The position numbers and the translations under genes were made by a program. A stretch of DNA of 54,022 nucleotides. It comes from DASXRA01 sp036506155. Lineage in GTDB: Bacteria > Actinomycetota > Actinomycetes > Mycobacteriales > Jatrophihabitantaceae. The stretch lies in the NCBI GenBank assembly GCA_036506155.1, contig DASXSF010000076.1:1-54022 (forward strand). The letters are read 5' to 3'. Of this stretch, positions 39,498 to 48,292 are shown in pieces (position 1 is the first letter of the stretch; each line of letters begins with the position of its first letter). A model generated the notes under the pieces. The model saw nothing but the letters and a program-made list of their open reading frames with translations, had not been told where the DNA came from and did no database searches.

Positions 39498-40733
39498 TCA
39501 CCTCCCCGGTCCGAGGTTGTGCGTCGTGTGTTCGGGCGCCGCGGCCCCGGCGCCCGTGCCGTTGCCGTTGCCATTCGATGGAGCCTTGCTGAGCTCCGCG
39601 GAGGCCTCGCGCCGGCCCTTTTCGACGGCGGCCGCGAGTACTGCGGCCCGGCGTCGCTTGCGGCGCTTCACCCACCACCACATGCCGTATCCGGCACCGA
39701 CCAGGAGGAGCAGCAGCACGAGTTGCGTCCACGGCAGCGCCCACATCGACTTGCCGTGGGACACGTCCCTGATCGGAGTCTGCAGCTCTTGGACGCCTGG
39801 TACGTGAGCCTGGACGGGGTGAATCTTGACGTGCACGGTCATCGGGCCTGCCGGAAACACGCCGGACAGGTGGGCATGCACGCGTTCGGATTGGCCCGGC
39901 AGCAGTTCCGTCAGGGCCGGCGGATGAACTGTCGCAAGAGTGATCCCGAACGGCCCTGTCACGATCACCGTCTGCCCGCCCAACAGACGCACGTTGCCGA
40001 TGTTGTGCACGGTGTAGGAGACATCTGCGCCGCCGCCGCCGAACGGGTCCAGCGTGCCGTGGTAGCTGACGCTCGTCGCGTCAATCCGCACCGCCGGCAC
40101 AAGCGGTCCGGCGATTCGCATGTACATCGGGACGCCGATCCGGCGGTCGACGGTCACCTGCTTGCCCGGCAAGCGGATCGACGCGATCATGCCTCCGGTG
40201 TGATCGCCCGGGGTGGCGTTCGGCGGCACGGTCAAGGTGAACGGTTCGTTGATGCGTGCGTGCGCCGGCACGGTCACGCTGTTGTGTAGCAGGCGGACCC
40301 AGGACCCGATGTCGGTGGGCTTCTGCGCCGCGGGCAGCAGGCTCAGGTCGCCGCTGCTGTTGACGAATCCGTCGGTGGCGTAGACCTGGAAGGTCACCGG
40401 GTGGGAGCTGAAGTTGTCCACTGCGACGTAGTCGTGGAGCACGCTGCCCGCCTTGATCCGCGGCCAGGAGTAGACGAAACGCCGGGTCGGGCCGTTTGCG
40501 GTCGACGGCTGCACGCCCCAGGTGATCGTCGTCTTGTTGGACTTCGAGGGTGGCGTCGGCTTTCCCGGGAGCTTCGTCGGCGACGGGTGCGGCGTGGGCG
40601 CCGTCGGACTCGGTGTCGCAGCGGCCACGCTCATCGGTCCGCCCGACATGATCAGTGCGGCGAGCAGGCAGGCAAGAAGTGGATATCGAGTCCGGGCGGG
40701 TCGCGACCGTTGCGACGCAGGCGGCGTAGTCAT
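39498..40733 (-). CDS. DUF916/WxL-partner type membrane-anchored surface protein
   Basis: 411 residues. Signal peptide to about residue 39, a Pro/Thr/Ser-rich stretch, then a DUF916-like Ig-fold domain (TITWGVQPSTANGPTRRF, HDYVAVDNFSSHPVTFQVYA, TVPPNATPGDHTGGMIASI), a second beta domain (DVSYTVHNIGNVRLLGGQTV), one membrane helix near 330-350 and a long basic, Gly/Asn-rich cytosolic tail. DUF916 proteins pair with WxL proteins on the cell surface of Gram-positive bacteria and are thought to bind peptidoglycan. It lies immediately downstream of the WxL-like gene, with a 193-base gap holding a strong hairpin. Confidence 0.75.
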   Translation of the reverse strand: MTTPPASQRSRPARTRYPLLACLLAALIMSGGPMSVAAATPSPTAPTPHPSPTKLPGKPTPPSKSNKTTITWGVQPSTANGPTRRFVYSWPRIKAGSVLHDYVAVDNFSSHPVTFQVYATDGFVNSSGDLSLLPAAQKPTDIGSWVRLLHNSVTVPAHARINEPFTLTVPPNATPGDHTGGMIASIRLPGKQVTVDRRIGVPMYMRIAGPLVPAVRIDATSVSYHGTLDPFGGGGADVSYTVHNIGNVRLLGGQTVIVTGPFGITLATVHPPALTELLPGQSERVHAHLSGVFPAGPMTVHVKIHPVQAHVPGVQELQTPIRDVSHGKSMWALPWTQLVLLLLLVGAGYGMWWWVKRRKRRRAAVLAAAVEKGRREASAELSKAPSNGNGNGTGAGAAAPEHTTHNLGPGR

Positions 40734-40837
40734 CCTCTAGGTCCAATCACGGCTGATGGCCAGCCACACGCGCGGTGGCCGGCCGAGTCGAACACGTTCC
40801 GGCAGATCAAAAATGCGAGACATCCGAACGCGGGCAC

Positions 40838-40877
40838 GAGGAGGAGACGTGCGGAATGCACCGCACGCCTCCTCCTC
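40838..40877 (-). terminator. Strong hairpin between the WxL-like and DUF916-type genes
   Basis: 17-base arms (40877-40861 and 40854-40838 on the minus strand) pair with a single G-U position around a 6-base loop. A TTTTT run occurs about 25 bases later. It may be a partial terminator or an mRNA-stabilising structure within the operon. No gene is seen in the gap 40734-40926. Confidence 0.65.
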
Positions 40878-40926
40878 TTCGGCCGAACCACTCAGGGACC
40901 GGCCGATCGTGCTCGCGTCAACGCGA

Positions 40927-42192
40927 TCAGGACGCCGCGTCGATCGCGGTGATCGTCAGGGTGCCCTGGTAGGCGCCGGCGTCCTGCGTGGTCGGCACCT
41001 GCAGGTCCAGCCCAGCGGTCAGCACCGACGTGCCGAGGCCGTGGGTGGCGGCTGCGTTGGCCAGGCCGCTGCCCTGCTTCAGGCCGGGGTTGGTGCCGGG
41101 AGCGACCGCGGGACCGGCGGTGACGTCATTCGCCGCGTTCGGGGTCTGGATCGAGGGCGTCCAGCCGAGGCTGTTGCCATCGATCGTGTGGCCCTTGCCA
41201 TCACTGAAGTCGCCCATCTGGCCCGACACGCTCCAACCCGGGGCGCTGACAGTGCGGGCGTCGCTCACCGTAACGGTGCCCAGCGAACCCGTCGCTTCCA
41301 GCTTCCCGCTGCCGTTGTCGTGCGCGGTGCCGAGGTCGGCCGAAGTCTGGTTGACCGTGACCGTGAAGACGCCTTCCTGAATGTTGACGTTGACCGTCTC
41401 CTGGCCGGCCGTACCGGCACCTCCGCCGACCGTGACCATGACCGGGCTGGAGGTGGACTCGGCAAACGCGTTGGGGTCGGTCGGCTCGAACTTCGCGGTG
41501 AGCGAGTGCGGGCCCGGCACGGTGCTGCTGAACGGCATCGTCGCGGTGCCGGAGGCCACCGGTACCGGCGCCCCCAATGATGTGCTGCCGTCGAAGAACT
41601 CCACCGCGCCCACCGCGTTGGTCGGGGTGACCGTCGCGGTCAGGGTGATCTGCTGACCGTTGGCCGGGCTGGTGTTCGACGCGGCCACGCTGGTCGTGGT
41701 GGCAGTGCCAGAGGTGGGCGCCGTCTGGGTGCTGGTCCAGTCACCCGCAGCGTCGGTCCACATGACCCACATGGACTGCTCGGGGTCGGAGTTGAGTTGC
41801 GGGTCCGTGCACTGGACGACCCACTCGAACCAGACGTTGGGCACCACGATGCCGAAGTCCAGGTACTGGTGCATGGGCAGGTCGACGTTGCCGGAGAACG
41901 GCGCCGTCTTGACGTTCGGGTTCACGTTTCCGACCAGTGTGGCGATCGAGCCGTCCTGAGCGATGATCGACGCCTGACCGCCGTCGTTGAACGGCGCCGG
42001 GCACACGGTTGCTGACGTCCAGGTCGGCTGGTCGTTCGGGCCGCCGCTCTGTGTGGAGAACGACAGCTGGCCGGGCTGCTTGCCGACGTGGGTCACCGCG
42101 CTTGCCGGCGCCGCCGTGACCAGCGCCGTCGCGACTGCTGCGCCCGCCAGGGCCAGCAGCGCGACGCCGCGTCTTGTCGTGCTGACTCTCAT
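40927..42192 (-). CDS. Secreted WxL-like protein with Ig-like domain
   Basis: 421 residues. Signal peptide cleaved near residue 32 (APASA). The region about 35-160 is of unknown type with several Cys and Trp. An Ig-like repeat follows at about 165-255 (QQITLTATVTPTNAVGAVEF, GPHSLTAKFEP). The last 160 residues match the WxL domain: LGTVTVSDARTVSAPGWSVS, HGLGTSVLTAGLDLQVP and YQGTLTITAI. The second WxL tryptophan (LTWTL in Firmicutes) is replaced by LTITA. WxL domains bind the cell wall non-covalently. A GGAGG site lies 7 bases upstream. Confidence 0.75.
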   Translation of the reverse strand: MRVSTTRRGVALLALAGAAVATALVTAAPASAVTHVGKQPGQLSFSTQSGGPNDQPTWTSATVCPAPFNDGGQASIIAQDGSIATLVGNVNPNVKTAPFSGNVDLPMHQYLDFGIVVPNVWFEWVVQCTDPQLNSDPEQSMWVMWTDAAGDWTSTQTAPTSGTATTTSVAASNTSPANGQQITLTATVTPTNAVGAVEFFDGSTSLGAPVPVASGTATMPFSSTVPGPHSLTAKFEPTDPNAFAESTSSPVMVTVGGGAGTAGQETVNVNIQEGVFTVTVNQTSADLGTAHDNGSGKLEATGSLGTVTVSDARTVSAPGWSVSGQMGDFSDGKGHTIDGNSLGWTPSIQTPNAANDVTAGPAVAPGTNPGLKQGSGLANAAATHGLGTSVLTAGLDLQVPTTQDAGAYQGTLTITAIDAAS

Positions 42193-42290
42193 GTACGAGT
42201 CCTCCCACTTCCTGAGTACTTGGGTGCGGGCACCTTGCCGGCACCGGGTGTGGCCGCCCCGATGGCCGAAGCGGTCCTACGCTGAGGTAT

Positions 42291-42323
42291 CCGGCCCGGG
42301 CTGGTTCTGGCGGCCCGGGCCGG
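42291..42323 (-). terminator. Perfect hairpin between the third PstS-like gene and the WxL-like gene
   Basis: 11-bp perfect arms (42291-42301 and 42313-42323) around an 11-base loop, 22 bases after the upstream stop. A terminator or a stability element. Confidence 0.55.
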
Positions 42324-42344
42324 GCCTCGGCGCGCTACGGAGGG

Positions 42345-43559
42345 TCAGATGGTGGCGAAGGCCCGCAGGTTCGTCGCGATCTGGCCGCAGGTGTGGCCCA
42401 GCGGCGCGCCGTTCAGCAGCGCGAAGCCGAAGCTCAGGATCGTCGTGGTAGACGAGCACATGGTGGGTGTGAAGCCGGTGCGCGCAGCAAACAGGTTGCT
42501 GAGCACGGGGTCAGTACCGGCGCCGCCCGCGCCGTTGCTGACGGCGCTGAACAGCATCACGTTGTACACCTCGCGCTTGATCGGGTAGGCGGTGTTGAGC
42601 GTGCCGCCGGCGGTCAGCGGAGCGACAGTGTTGAGGTTGTGCAGGACCGCGTTGTGCCGGCGATCGATGGCCGGGTGGTTCTTCTGCGACACCCACTGCG
42701 CGATCGAGAACGGACCGAACGCGTTGGCATCCTGCGCGTAGATCGTGCCGTCGTGCTCTTGAATCGCCTCGGTTGGGTCGAGCACCGAGTGATCGTGCAC
42801 GCAGTTCGGGGGCGTGGTGGCGTTGAAGCCGAGCGTGGTGGCCCAGAAGTTGCGCGTGCCGGAGCCGGGCTGCGGGATGTACAGGTCGATCGGGGTTCCG
42901 GTGGCACCGGTCGGGTCGTAGACCACGCCGTTGACCGTCTGCGGGTTGCAGTTGTCATACATGTCGGCCACCTGCGCCTGGGTGAACCCGTCGGCCTGCG
43001 TAATCGCCGTCGCGACCGCGGGGTCGGGTTGGCCGACAGCCGTCGCCGGGCCGGTCGCCGTGGCAACGGCGTCGAGCCCGAAGGGGACGTAGATCAGCTG
43101 CCCATTCGGGTCGGCGTTGGTGCCCGGGCCGCTGGACGAGCGGGCGATGTCGACGCAGCCCGGCTCGGGCGGGTCGGCGAGCTGTGGCGCGGTGGTGCCG
43201 GCGTTGAGCGACTTGCGCAGCGCGTTCACGCCCTCGCCCGAGCCGTTGGGCCGGGTCATGTGGCAGCCGGCCTTCGGGCTGATGTCCTCGTGGGCGACCT
43301 GGGTCCCGGGGTTCACCGCGTCATAGGAACCGAGCAGGCCGCGGCCCTGGCCCGCCGCGAACGCGTCCATGACGTCCTGGGTCGTGTCCGAACCCACCAG
43401 GACGTACGTCGTGGTCGGATCGGCAGCTGCGGGGGCCGCGAGGCCGAGTGCGAGCGCCCCGAACCCGATACACAGCGCACCCAGTGCGAGAACGCTGCGC
43501 CGCCTTTCACGTGGAGCTCTCGCGAACCACGCGGGCGCGCGGCTCAGAGATCTGGTCAT
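42345..43559 (-). CDS. PstS-like secreted substrate-binding protein
   Basis: 404 residues. A long basic N-terminus is followed by a signal helix (ALGALCIGFGALALGLAAPAAA). The mature part starts TTTYVLVGSDTTQDVMDAFA, the phosphate-binding-protein-like opening, and has RPNGSGEGVNALR, the counterpart of the PstS anion loop, and several cysteines. It lacks the membrane stalk of its two upstream relatives. The ligand may be phosphate or another oxyanion. A ribosome site (GGAGAAAGGAAGG) and a 10-bp hairpin precede the ATG. It is the third PstS-type gene in a row. Confidence 0.75.
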   Translation of the reverse strand: MTRSLSRAPAWFARAPRERRRSVLALGALCIGFGALALGLAAPAAADPTTTYVLVGSDTTQDVMDAFAAGQGRGLLGSYDAVNPGTQVAHEDISPKAGCHMTRPNGSGEGVNALRKSLNAGTTAPQLADPPEPGCVDIARSSSGPGTNADPNGQLIYVPFGLDAVATATGPATAVGQPDPAVATAITQADGFTQAQVADMYDNCNPQTVNGVVYDPTGATGTPIDLYIPQPGSGTRNFWATTLGFNATTPPNCVHDHSVLDPTEAIQEHDGTIYAQDANAFGPFSIAQWVSQKNHPAIDRRHNAVLHNLNTVAPLTAGGTLNTAYPIKREVYNVMLFSAVSNGAGGAGTDPVLSNLFAARTGFTPTMCSSTTTILSFGFALLNGAPLGHTCGQIATNLRAFATI

Positions 43560-43578
43560 GCAGCCTTCCTTTCTCCGG

Positions 43579-43603
43579 TCCGGAAGCCCTTGCGGCTTCC
43601 GGA
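43579..43603 (-). promoter_or_regulatory. 5' hairpin upstream of the third PstS-like gene
   Basis: Perfect 10-bp arms (43579-43588 and 43594-43603) with a 5-base loop, 20 bases upstream of the ATG and just before the ribosome site. It could protect the downstream mRNA or end readthrough. The remaining gap to 43783 contains a short GCATCG-tga-CGATGC repeat (43761-43775) and no gene. Confidence 0.5.
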
Positions 43604-43783
43604 TAAACGAGGCGTGTTCATCGTGATGGGACAGCCGTTTCCGTGAAACCCGAGTTCATTGGATTTATGGAGTACCTAGGTGCACGCTGAGATTAAGAAG
43701 GGATGACTTTGACGGCGCCGGCATCATGGGTAGCCGCGGTTATTCCAGCAGCGTTCAATCGCATCGTGACGATGCGGATTGAT

Positions 43784-43800
43784 TCGCCTACGAGAGGCGA
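43784..43800 (-). terminator. Short hairpin after the large PstS-like gene
   Basis: TCGCCT-acgag-AGGCGA begins 12 bases beyond the stop codon. A weak terminator or processing site. Confidence 0.4.
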
Positions 43801-43812
43801 TCGGAATTGCGC

Positions 43813-46578
43813 TCATGCCTGCCGCCGTAGCGTGCGCAGCAGTCGGGGGAATGCGTCCGTCCTCGACAACGGCACCGCAACTGCGCCCACCAGCCCGGCA
43901 ATGGCGATGACCAAGAGCGCCCATCGAAGACCGCCGATCGGTGTGCCCGGAGTGCGCTCGGACTTGCCGGCCAGCTGGGCCGGCCCCGGGCTGGCGAGGC
44001 CGTTTCCAGGTGTGGAACCTGGGCGTGCCGTGGTCGACGGGGCCTTGCTGTGTGCGCCGCCCCGCGTGCTGCCCGGGCCGCCCGCACCGCCCGAGCCGCC
44101 TGTGCCGCTCGTGCCGTTGGTACCGGCCGGGCTGGTACCGGTGCCACCGGTACTGCCGGGTGCGACCGGGTTACCGCCACCGTTCGCGCCGGGCTGCTGC
44201 GGCGAGGTCGGGCCTCCAGGGTGGTTCGTCGGGCACCCCTGGCCGCAGCGCAGCTCAGCCGCGGCGGCCACTGCCTGGTTGCGCAACGCGCCCGGCAATG
44301 GCAGGTAACCGTGCGGCAGCTGTCCGGGGTCGACGCCTGGAGTCTGGCCGGTAGTCGCCCCGTACTGGATCAGCGCCGCGTAGTCGTTACGTGCCGCGGC
44401 AGGCTGATCCAGGCGGGCGGCCGCGTAGGTCACGTCTACCAGCGGGTATCCACCGCCGCCGGGGTGTGCCGGGTCGACATGCAGGACGCCTGTGCTGTCC
44501 GGCTTTGCGTTCGCGAGTGCGGTGGAGAGGGACGACGCGTTCGGGCCGACGCACTGCTTCCCCGCGGCGTCGCAGAGACTGGCGGGCACCAGGCCCAGGC
44601 CGGCGAGGCTGGCCGAGTCGGTGACACCCCAGAGGAACTGCTGGCCGGCCGGCTCGATGCCGCCGTTGCCCCACCATCCCAGTTGGCCGTCCGGCGCCAG
44701 GACGGTCTGGTCCCAAGACGAGCCCTCGGGGTTGTTGCCCGTGCGGATGCGCGTAGCGGCGTCGGTGTAGTCGTTCACGTAGGGCAGCAGATTCAACGAG
44801 CATCGCCCGGGCTCGCGCTCGCCCACATCGCCGGTGTTGAAACACGTGGGATCGGCACGCGGGAACGAGTCGATCGGTGTCTGGTACAGCTTCAGCGTCT
44901 TGCTGTTGTAGTGCGGATTGATCACCATGCCGTTCTCGTCCGGCTTGCCGGACAACCAGTCGCGCGCTGCCTTGTCGGAGTCGATCCACGCCCACACCTG
45001 CTGGTTGAGTGCGGACAGGTCCTCGGTCAGCAGCGGCGCCAGGGGATTTGACGCCGGTGGCGTATGAACGCCGGGATTCAGCTTCGTGAATTCCGGGTCG
45101 GTAGTTATGAAGTCGGGATTGTGCTCCGCCCATTTCGCCCCGGGATGGCGGTTGTCGACATCTGGCAGATCGAACCGGTACGACTGTGTCAGCGCCTTGG
45201 CAAGTAATCGCGGGGTTAGCTTGATCGGCGTCGCGACGAATCCCCCTGAATTGTTTAGATTGATATTGAACCCGAGCGTGAGGGCGGACACCGCGACCGG
45301 TGCGTACACCAGCGGCACGGAGATGTGAGCCGGTGCTCCTTTTCTTGCGCCTTCGGCACCTATCGGGATCGTCGTGAACGCGAGACCCACGCCGCTGGAC
45401 GGGTCGGTGAGCTGGCTCGTGTTCGTCGACTCCGGCACCTCCGTATAGCCGTAGATGGTCGAGCAGTGCGCGGCGTGGTTGAGCGCCAGCTGCCACGAGA
45501 ACATCGCGTGCGAGACGACCTGGGTGCCGACCGTCTCGCGTTCGCCTGCCGAGCCGATCGCGCAGTTGGTGGCGACCGGGGCGAAGTTCAGGTGGATCTG
45601 GATGCGCTGGGCCCAGTTCGAGGCCCCGAGCGGTGAGTCATTCAAGAAGTTGATCGAGCTGCTGTCCGAGCTGTCGATCTTGTAGCCGTTCGCCTTGTAC
45701 TCCCCACGCGGCACGACCACCAGCCAGCAGTCTCGCGGCGTGCCGTCGCTGCGGACCTCACCACACCCGAGGCCAGGTGCCTCGATGGTGGTAAGCATCT
45801 GGAAGAAGAGCTGCCCGGTCCCGTCCGCGCCGGTCCGCGCAGCCTGCACCTCGTTCGTGCTGAATCGGTCGTAGTAGTTCGTGTAGTCGGGTACGGCACC
45901 CGCGTCTTGATACAGCCTGTCCGTGGTGCCGACGGGAACGAACGGCACGCTGTAAATGCCGAAGTTGTGGGGCGAATCGTGCGACGCGTCGGTCGGCTCG
46001 CGCGTGTCGCAGCCGTTGTTGCGAAAGCTGCCGTCCGCCCCGTCCGGCATGTTGTTCAGGTCGGTGCTCGGGACCGATCCGGGCACGCAAGCGATGCCGG
46101 CCCGGCCCTGGATTTGCGGGTTGAGCGCGCCACCTGGCAGCAAGCCTTTGCTGCCGTACTCGCAGTCTTCCGGGTCCGGCCCGGTGTTCGCGTCGCCATA
46201 GCACTGCATCACCTGCAGGAAGTCGCCCTGCAGGTTGCCGCCGTTGCCGATGGTCTGCTTTCCACCGGACCAGCTGACCTTGACCGCCTGGTTGACGAGG
46301 CTCTGCGTCTGGCTGACCGTAACGTTCAGGTTCTTGAAGTCGTCGTACATGAATGCGAGGGAACCGCTCGGATCGCGCGGCGCGACTACGGTTCGGTTGT
46401 CTGCGCCGAGCAGTCCCTGCGACCACGACGCCGTGACGGCGGATGCCGTCTCGCCGTTGCCGGTGATCTGGTCGACACCGGGGGCGGCGGCCCGCGCCTG
46501 CGTGGCGGGGCCGACAGTGCCCACCGTGACCAGTACGCACACCGCGGCGAGTGCGCGCACCACACGGCCTCGGGTCAT
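43813..46578 (-). CDS. Large PstS-like surface protein with stalk and C-terminal membrane anchor
   Basis: 921 residues from an ATG overlapping the pstS stop. Signal peptide (ALAAVCVLVTVGTVG...ARA), a long extracellular part, a Gly/Thr/Pro-rich stalk from about residue 800, one membrane helix (RWALLVIAIAGLVGAVAVPL) and a basic tail. The segment ISVPLVYAPVAVSALTLGFN resembles the PstS core strand, and LTPRLLAKALTQSYRF resembles the following lobe, so it is a distant, enlarged binding-protein relative. Long inserted segments rich in Asp and Cys distinguish it. The ligand is unknown. The product would be displayed on the outer face, like PstS. Confidence 0.72.
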   Translation of the reverse strand: MTRGRVVRALAAVCVLVTVGTVGPATQARAAAPGVDQITGNGETASAVTASWSQGLLGADNRTVVAPRDPSGSLAFMYDDFKNLNVTVSQTQSLVNQAVKVSWSGGKQTIGNGGNLQGDFLQVMQCYGDANTGPDPEDCEYGSKGLLPGGALNPQIQGRAGIACVPGSVPSTDLNNMPDGADGSFRNNGCDTREPTDASHDSPHNFGIYSVPFVPVGTTDRLYQDAGAVPDYTNYYDRFSTNEVQAARTGADGTGQLFFQMLTTIEAPGLGCGEVRSDGTPRDCWLVVVPRGEYKANGYKIDSSDSSSINFLNDSPLGASNWAQRIQIHLNFAPVATNCAIGSAGERETVGTQVVSHAMFSWQLALNHAAHCSTIYGYTEVPESTNTSQLTDPSSGVGLAFTTIPIGAEGARKGAPAHISVPLVYAPVAVSALTLGFNINLNNSGGFVATPIKLTPRLLAKALTQSYRFDLPDVDNRHPGAKWAEHNPDFITTDPEFTKLNPGVHTPPASNPLAPLLTEDLSALNQQVWAWIDSDKAARDWLSGKPDENGMVINPHYNSKTLKLYQTPIDSFPRADPTCFNTGDVGEREPGRCSLNLLPYVNDYTDAATRIRTGNNPEGSSWDQTVLAPDGQLGWWGNGGIEPAGQQFLWGVTDSASLAGLGLVPASLCDAAGKQCVGPNASSLSTALANAKPDSTGVLHVDPAHPGGGGYPLVDVTYAAARLDQPAAARNDYAALIQYGATTGQTPGVDPGQLPHGYLPLPGALRNQAVAAAAELRCGQGCPTNHPGGPTSPQQPGANGGGNPVAPGSTGGTGTSPAGTNGTSGTGGSGGAGGPGSTRGGAHSKAPSTTARPGSTPGNGLASPGPAQLAGKSERTPGTPIGGLRWALLVIAIAGLVGAVAVPLSRTDAFPRLLRTLRRQA

Positions 46579-48290
46579 CGCCCGCCGCCGCCTCGTCGTG
46601 CGGTGAGCTGCGCGATCAGGGGCGGCCCCAGGGCGACGCCGAGCAGGAGTGCTGCTGCCAGCGCCATGAGCACCACTCGCAGGTCGTCCCCGAGGCTGGC
46701 CGGTGACGACGCGGGTGCACCCAGGACGTCTGACGGATTCAACGTGTTCGCGCCGGCGGCTCCTCCACACGTGCCGCTGTCGGGATCGCAGACGGCAGCC
46801 TGGGCCGCTGCGCTACCACCCGGTCCGGAGCCGGCCGCCCCGTTACCACCCGATCCGGAACCGGCCGCCCCGTTACCACCCGGTCCGGAGCCGCCCGCCC
46901 CACTACCACCAGGACCGCTCCCCAACGACCCCGATCCACCGGCCCCCGGGTTCGTCCCGTTGTTGCCGCTCCCGGGCGGACCCTGCGCTCCGGGGCTGAC
47001 CGGAGTCGGTGCTTGGGCGCCTCCGGTGCCGGCGGTGCACTGCAGCGGTCCCTGCTTGTCGCACGGCTGCGGGTGCGGGTCGTTCTGGGCCAGCAAGTTG
47101 ACGCCGCCCGTCGAGAACGTCGGGTTGTGACAGTTGCGGACGTTGATGGTCGTGACTTGCGCGCTGCCGTTGATCTTGTGCAACTGGTCGAAGCCCGCCT
47201 GCACCAGGTTGATGGGCAAGGCGGAGTAGCCGAGTGCGTCCACCTGCGCCTGGCCTTGGCAGATCGCGTACTGGCCGAAGGAGGCGAGTGTGAAGCCCTT
47301 CGTGGAGTCGAAGTTCGAGGCAGTCGGCAGGATCAGGTACGAGTAGCTGGATAGCGGATACGTTCGGTTGTCTGGGTTCGTGTACACCTGCGACAGGTCC
47401 TGGGTCAGGTAGACGGCGGGGTTGCTCTTGTCCATGTTGATCTTGGCTTTGAGCAGTGCGACCGCGACGTGCCCGGGCGTCGGCTCGGTGTAGTAGCCGG
47501 CGGCGTTGAGCATCTTCGCGACCGGGAAGCCGGTCTCCTTCGCATATGAATACTGGACGTACCCGATGGAGCCGACGGCCTGCGCCTGCGACACGTATCC
47601 GGCCACCCCCAGGTCACCCGGCTGGGAGACCATCCCGGAGCCGGGGATGACGGGGTACGCCGAGGTCTGCGTACACGGGTTGCGGTTCGTTCTGCCGCAG
47701 TAGGCCGTCCAGATCGGGCCTTCCCGAGCGACCATCCACTGCGTGAACTGCGCCGTGGCACCGGAGCCGTCCGAGCGCACGACCGGCACGATCTGGATCG
47801 CCGGTAGCGTCAAGCCCGGGTTGTCGGCCTCGATCGCGGGATCGTTCCACCGCGTGATCGCGCCGGTGAAGATCTTGGCGATGTTGTCGCCTGATAAGCG
47901 CAAGTTGGTGACCCGCCGGACACCGATCTTGAGGTTGTACATGAAGACGGTGCCGCCGGCCGTGACCGGCATGTACGCGAACTGCCGGCTCGGCGGGTCG
48001 TCGTTGTTGACCCCGTCCTTCACCCCGTAGGGGATGTCGGACGCGGCCCAGTCGACGGAGCCGTCGGCGAACTGGTTGCGTCCCAGCGACGAGCCGCCGC
48101 CGCCGTAGTTGACCACCATGCCGTACTGCTTGACATTGGCTCGCCAGGCGTCGATCGCGGTGGCCGACCACGTCGACCCGGAGCCGGAAATCGGCACGTA
48201 GTTGGCCGCATCCGCAGGTGGCGCTGGCGCGGCGATGATCGCCGTACCTAGGAGTACGGTCAGCGCCGTAGCGAACCGCTTGCGGGTCAT
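46575..48290 (-). CDS. pstS: Phosphate ABC transporter substrate-binding protein with stalk and C-terminal anchor
   Basis: 571 residues. Signal peptide cleaved after PPADA; there is no lipobox cysteine. The phosphate-site motifs are ISGSGSTW near the N-terminus and RSDGSGATAQF in the middle, with FADGSVDWAASDIPY and GSIGYVQYSYA as family landmarks. After residue 400 comes a Gly/Ser/Asn/Ala-rich stalk with 10-residue repeats, then a membrane helix (VVLMALAAALLLGVALGPPL) and a short basic end. So it is anchored by its C-terminus instead of a lipid. A strong AAGGAGGT site lies in the end of pstA, 2 bases from the gene. Confidence 0.9.
   Translation of the reverse strand: MTRKRFATALTVLLGTAIIAAPAPPADAANYVPISGSGSTWSATAIDAWRANVKQYGMVVNYGGGGSSLGRNQFADGSVDWAASDIPYGVKDGVNNDDPPSRQFAYMPVTAGGTVFMYNLKIGVRRVTNLRLSGDNIAKIFTGAITRWNDPAIEADNPGLTLPAIQIVPVVRSDGSGATAQFTQWMVAREGPIWTAYCGRTNRNPCTQTSAYPVIPGSGMVSQPGDLGVAGYVSQAQAVGSIGYVQYSYAKETGFPVAKMLNAAGYYTEPTPGHVAVALLKAKINMDKSNPAVYLTQDLSQVYTNPDNRTYPLSSYSYLILPTASNFDSTKGFTLASFGQYAICQGQAQVDALGYSALPINLVQAGFDQLHKINGSAQVTTINVRNCHNPTFSTGGVNLLAQNDPHPQPCDKQGPLQCTAGTGGAQAPTPVSPGAQGPPGSGNNGTNPGAGGSGSLGSGPGGSGAGGSGPGGNGAAGSGSGGNGAAGSGPGGSAAAQAAVCDPDSGTCGGAAGANTLNPSDVLGAPASSPASLGDDLRVVLMALAAALLLGVALGPPLIAQLTARRGGGGR
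46814..46933 (-). repeat. 30-bp tandem repeats in the pstS stalk
   Basis: Three 30-base units (46814-46843, 46844-46873, 46874-46903) and a degenerate fourth encode a GSGPGGNGAA-type 10-residue repeat. Unit number could vary between strains and change stalk length. Confidence 0.8.
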
Positions 48291-48292
48291 GG

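Noticed and set aside
42393..43646. Plus-strand open frame opposite the third PstS-like gene
   Set aside because: Arg/Val/Gly-rich shadow; the minus strand has a signal sequence, ribosome site and binding-protein motifs.
46814..46933. Regular 30-bp repeats considered as a CRISPR array
   Set aside because: Units are contiguous without spacers and encode a protein repeat in the pstS reading frame.
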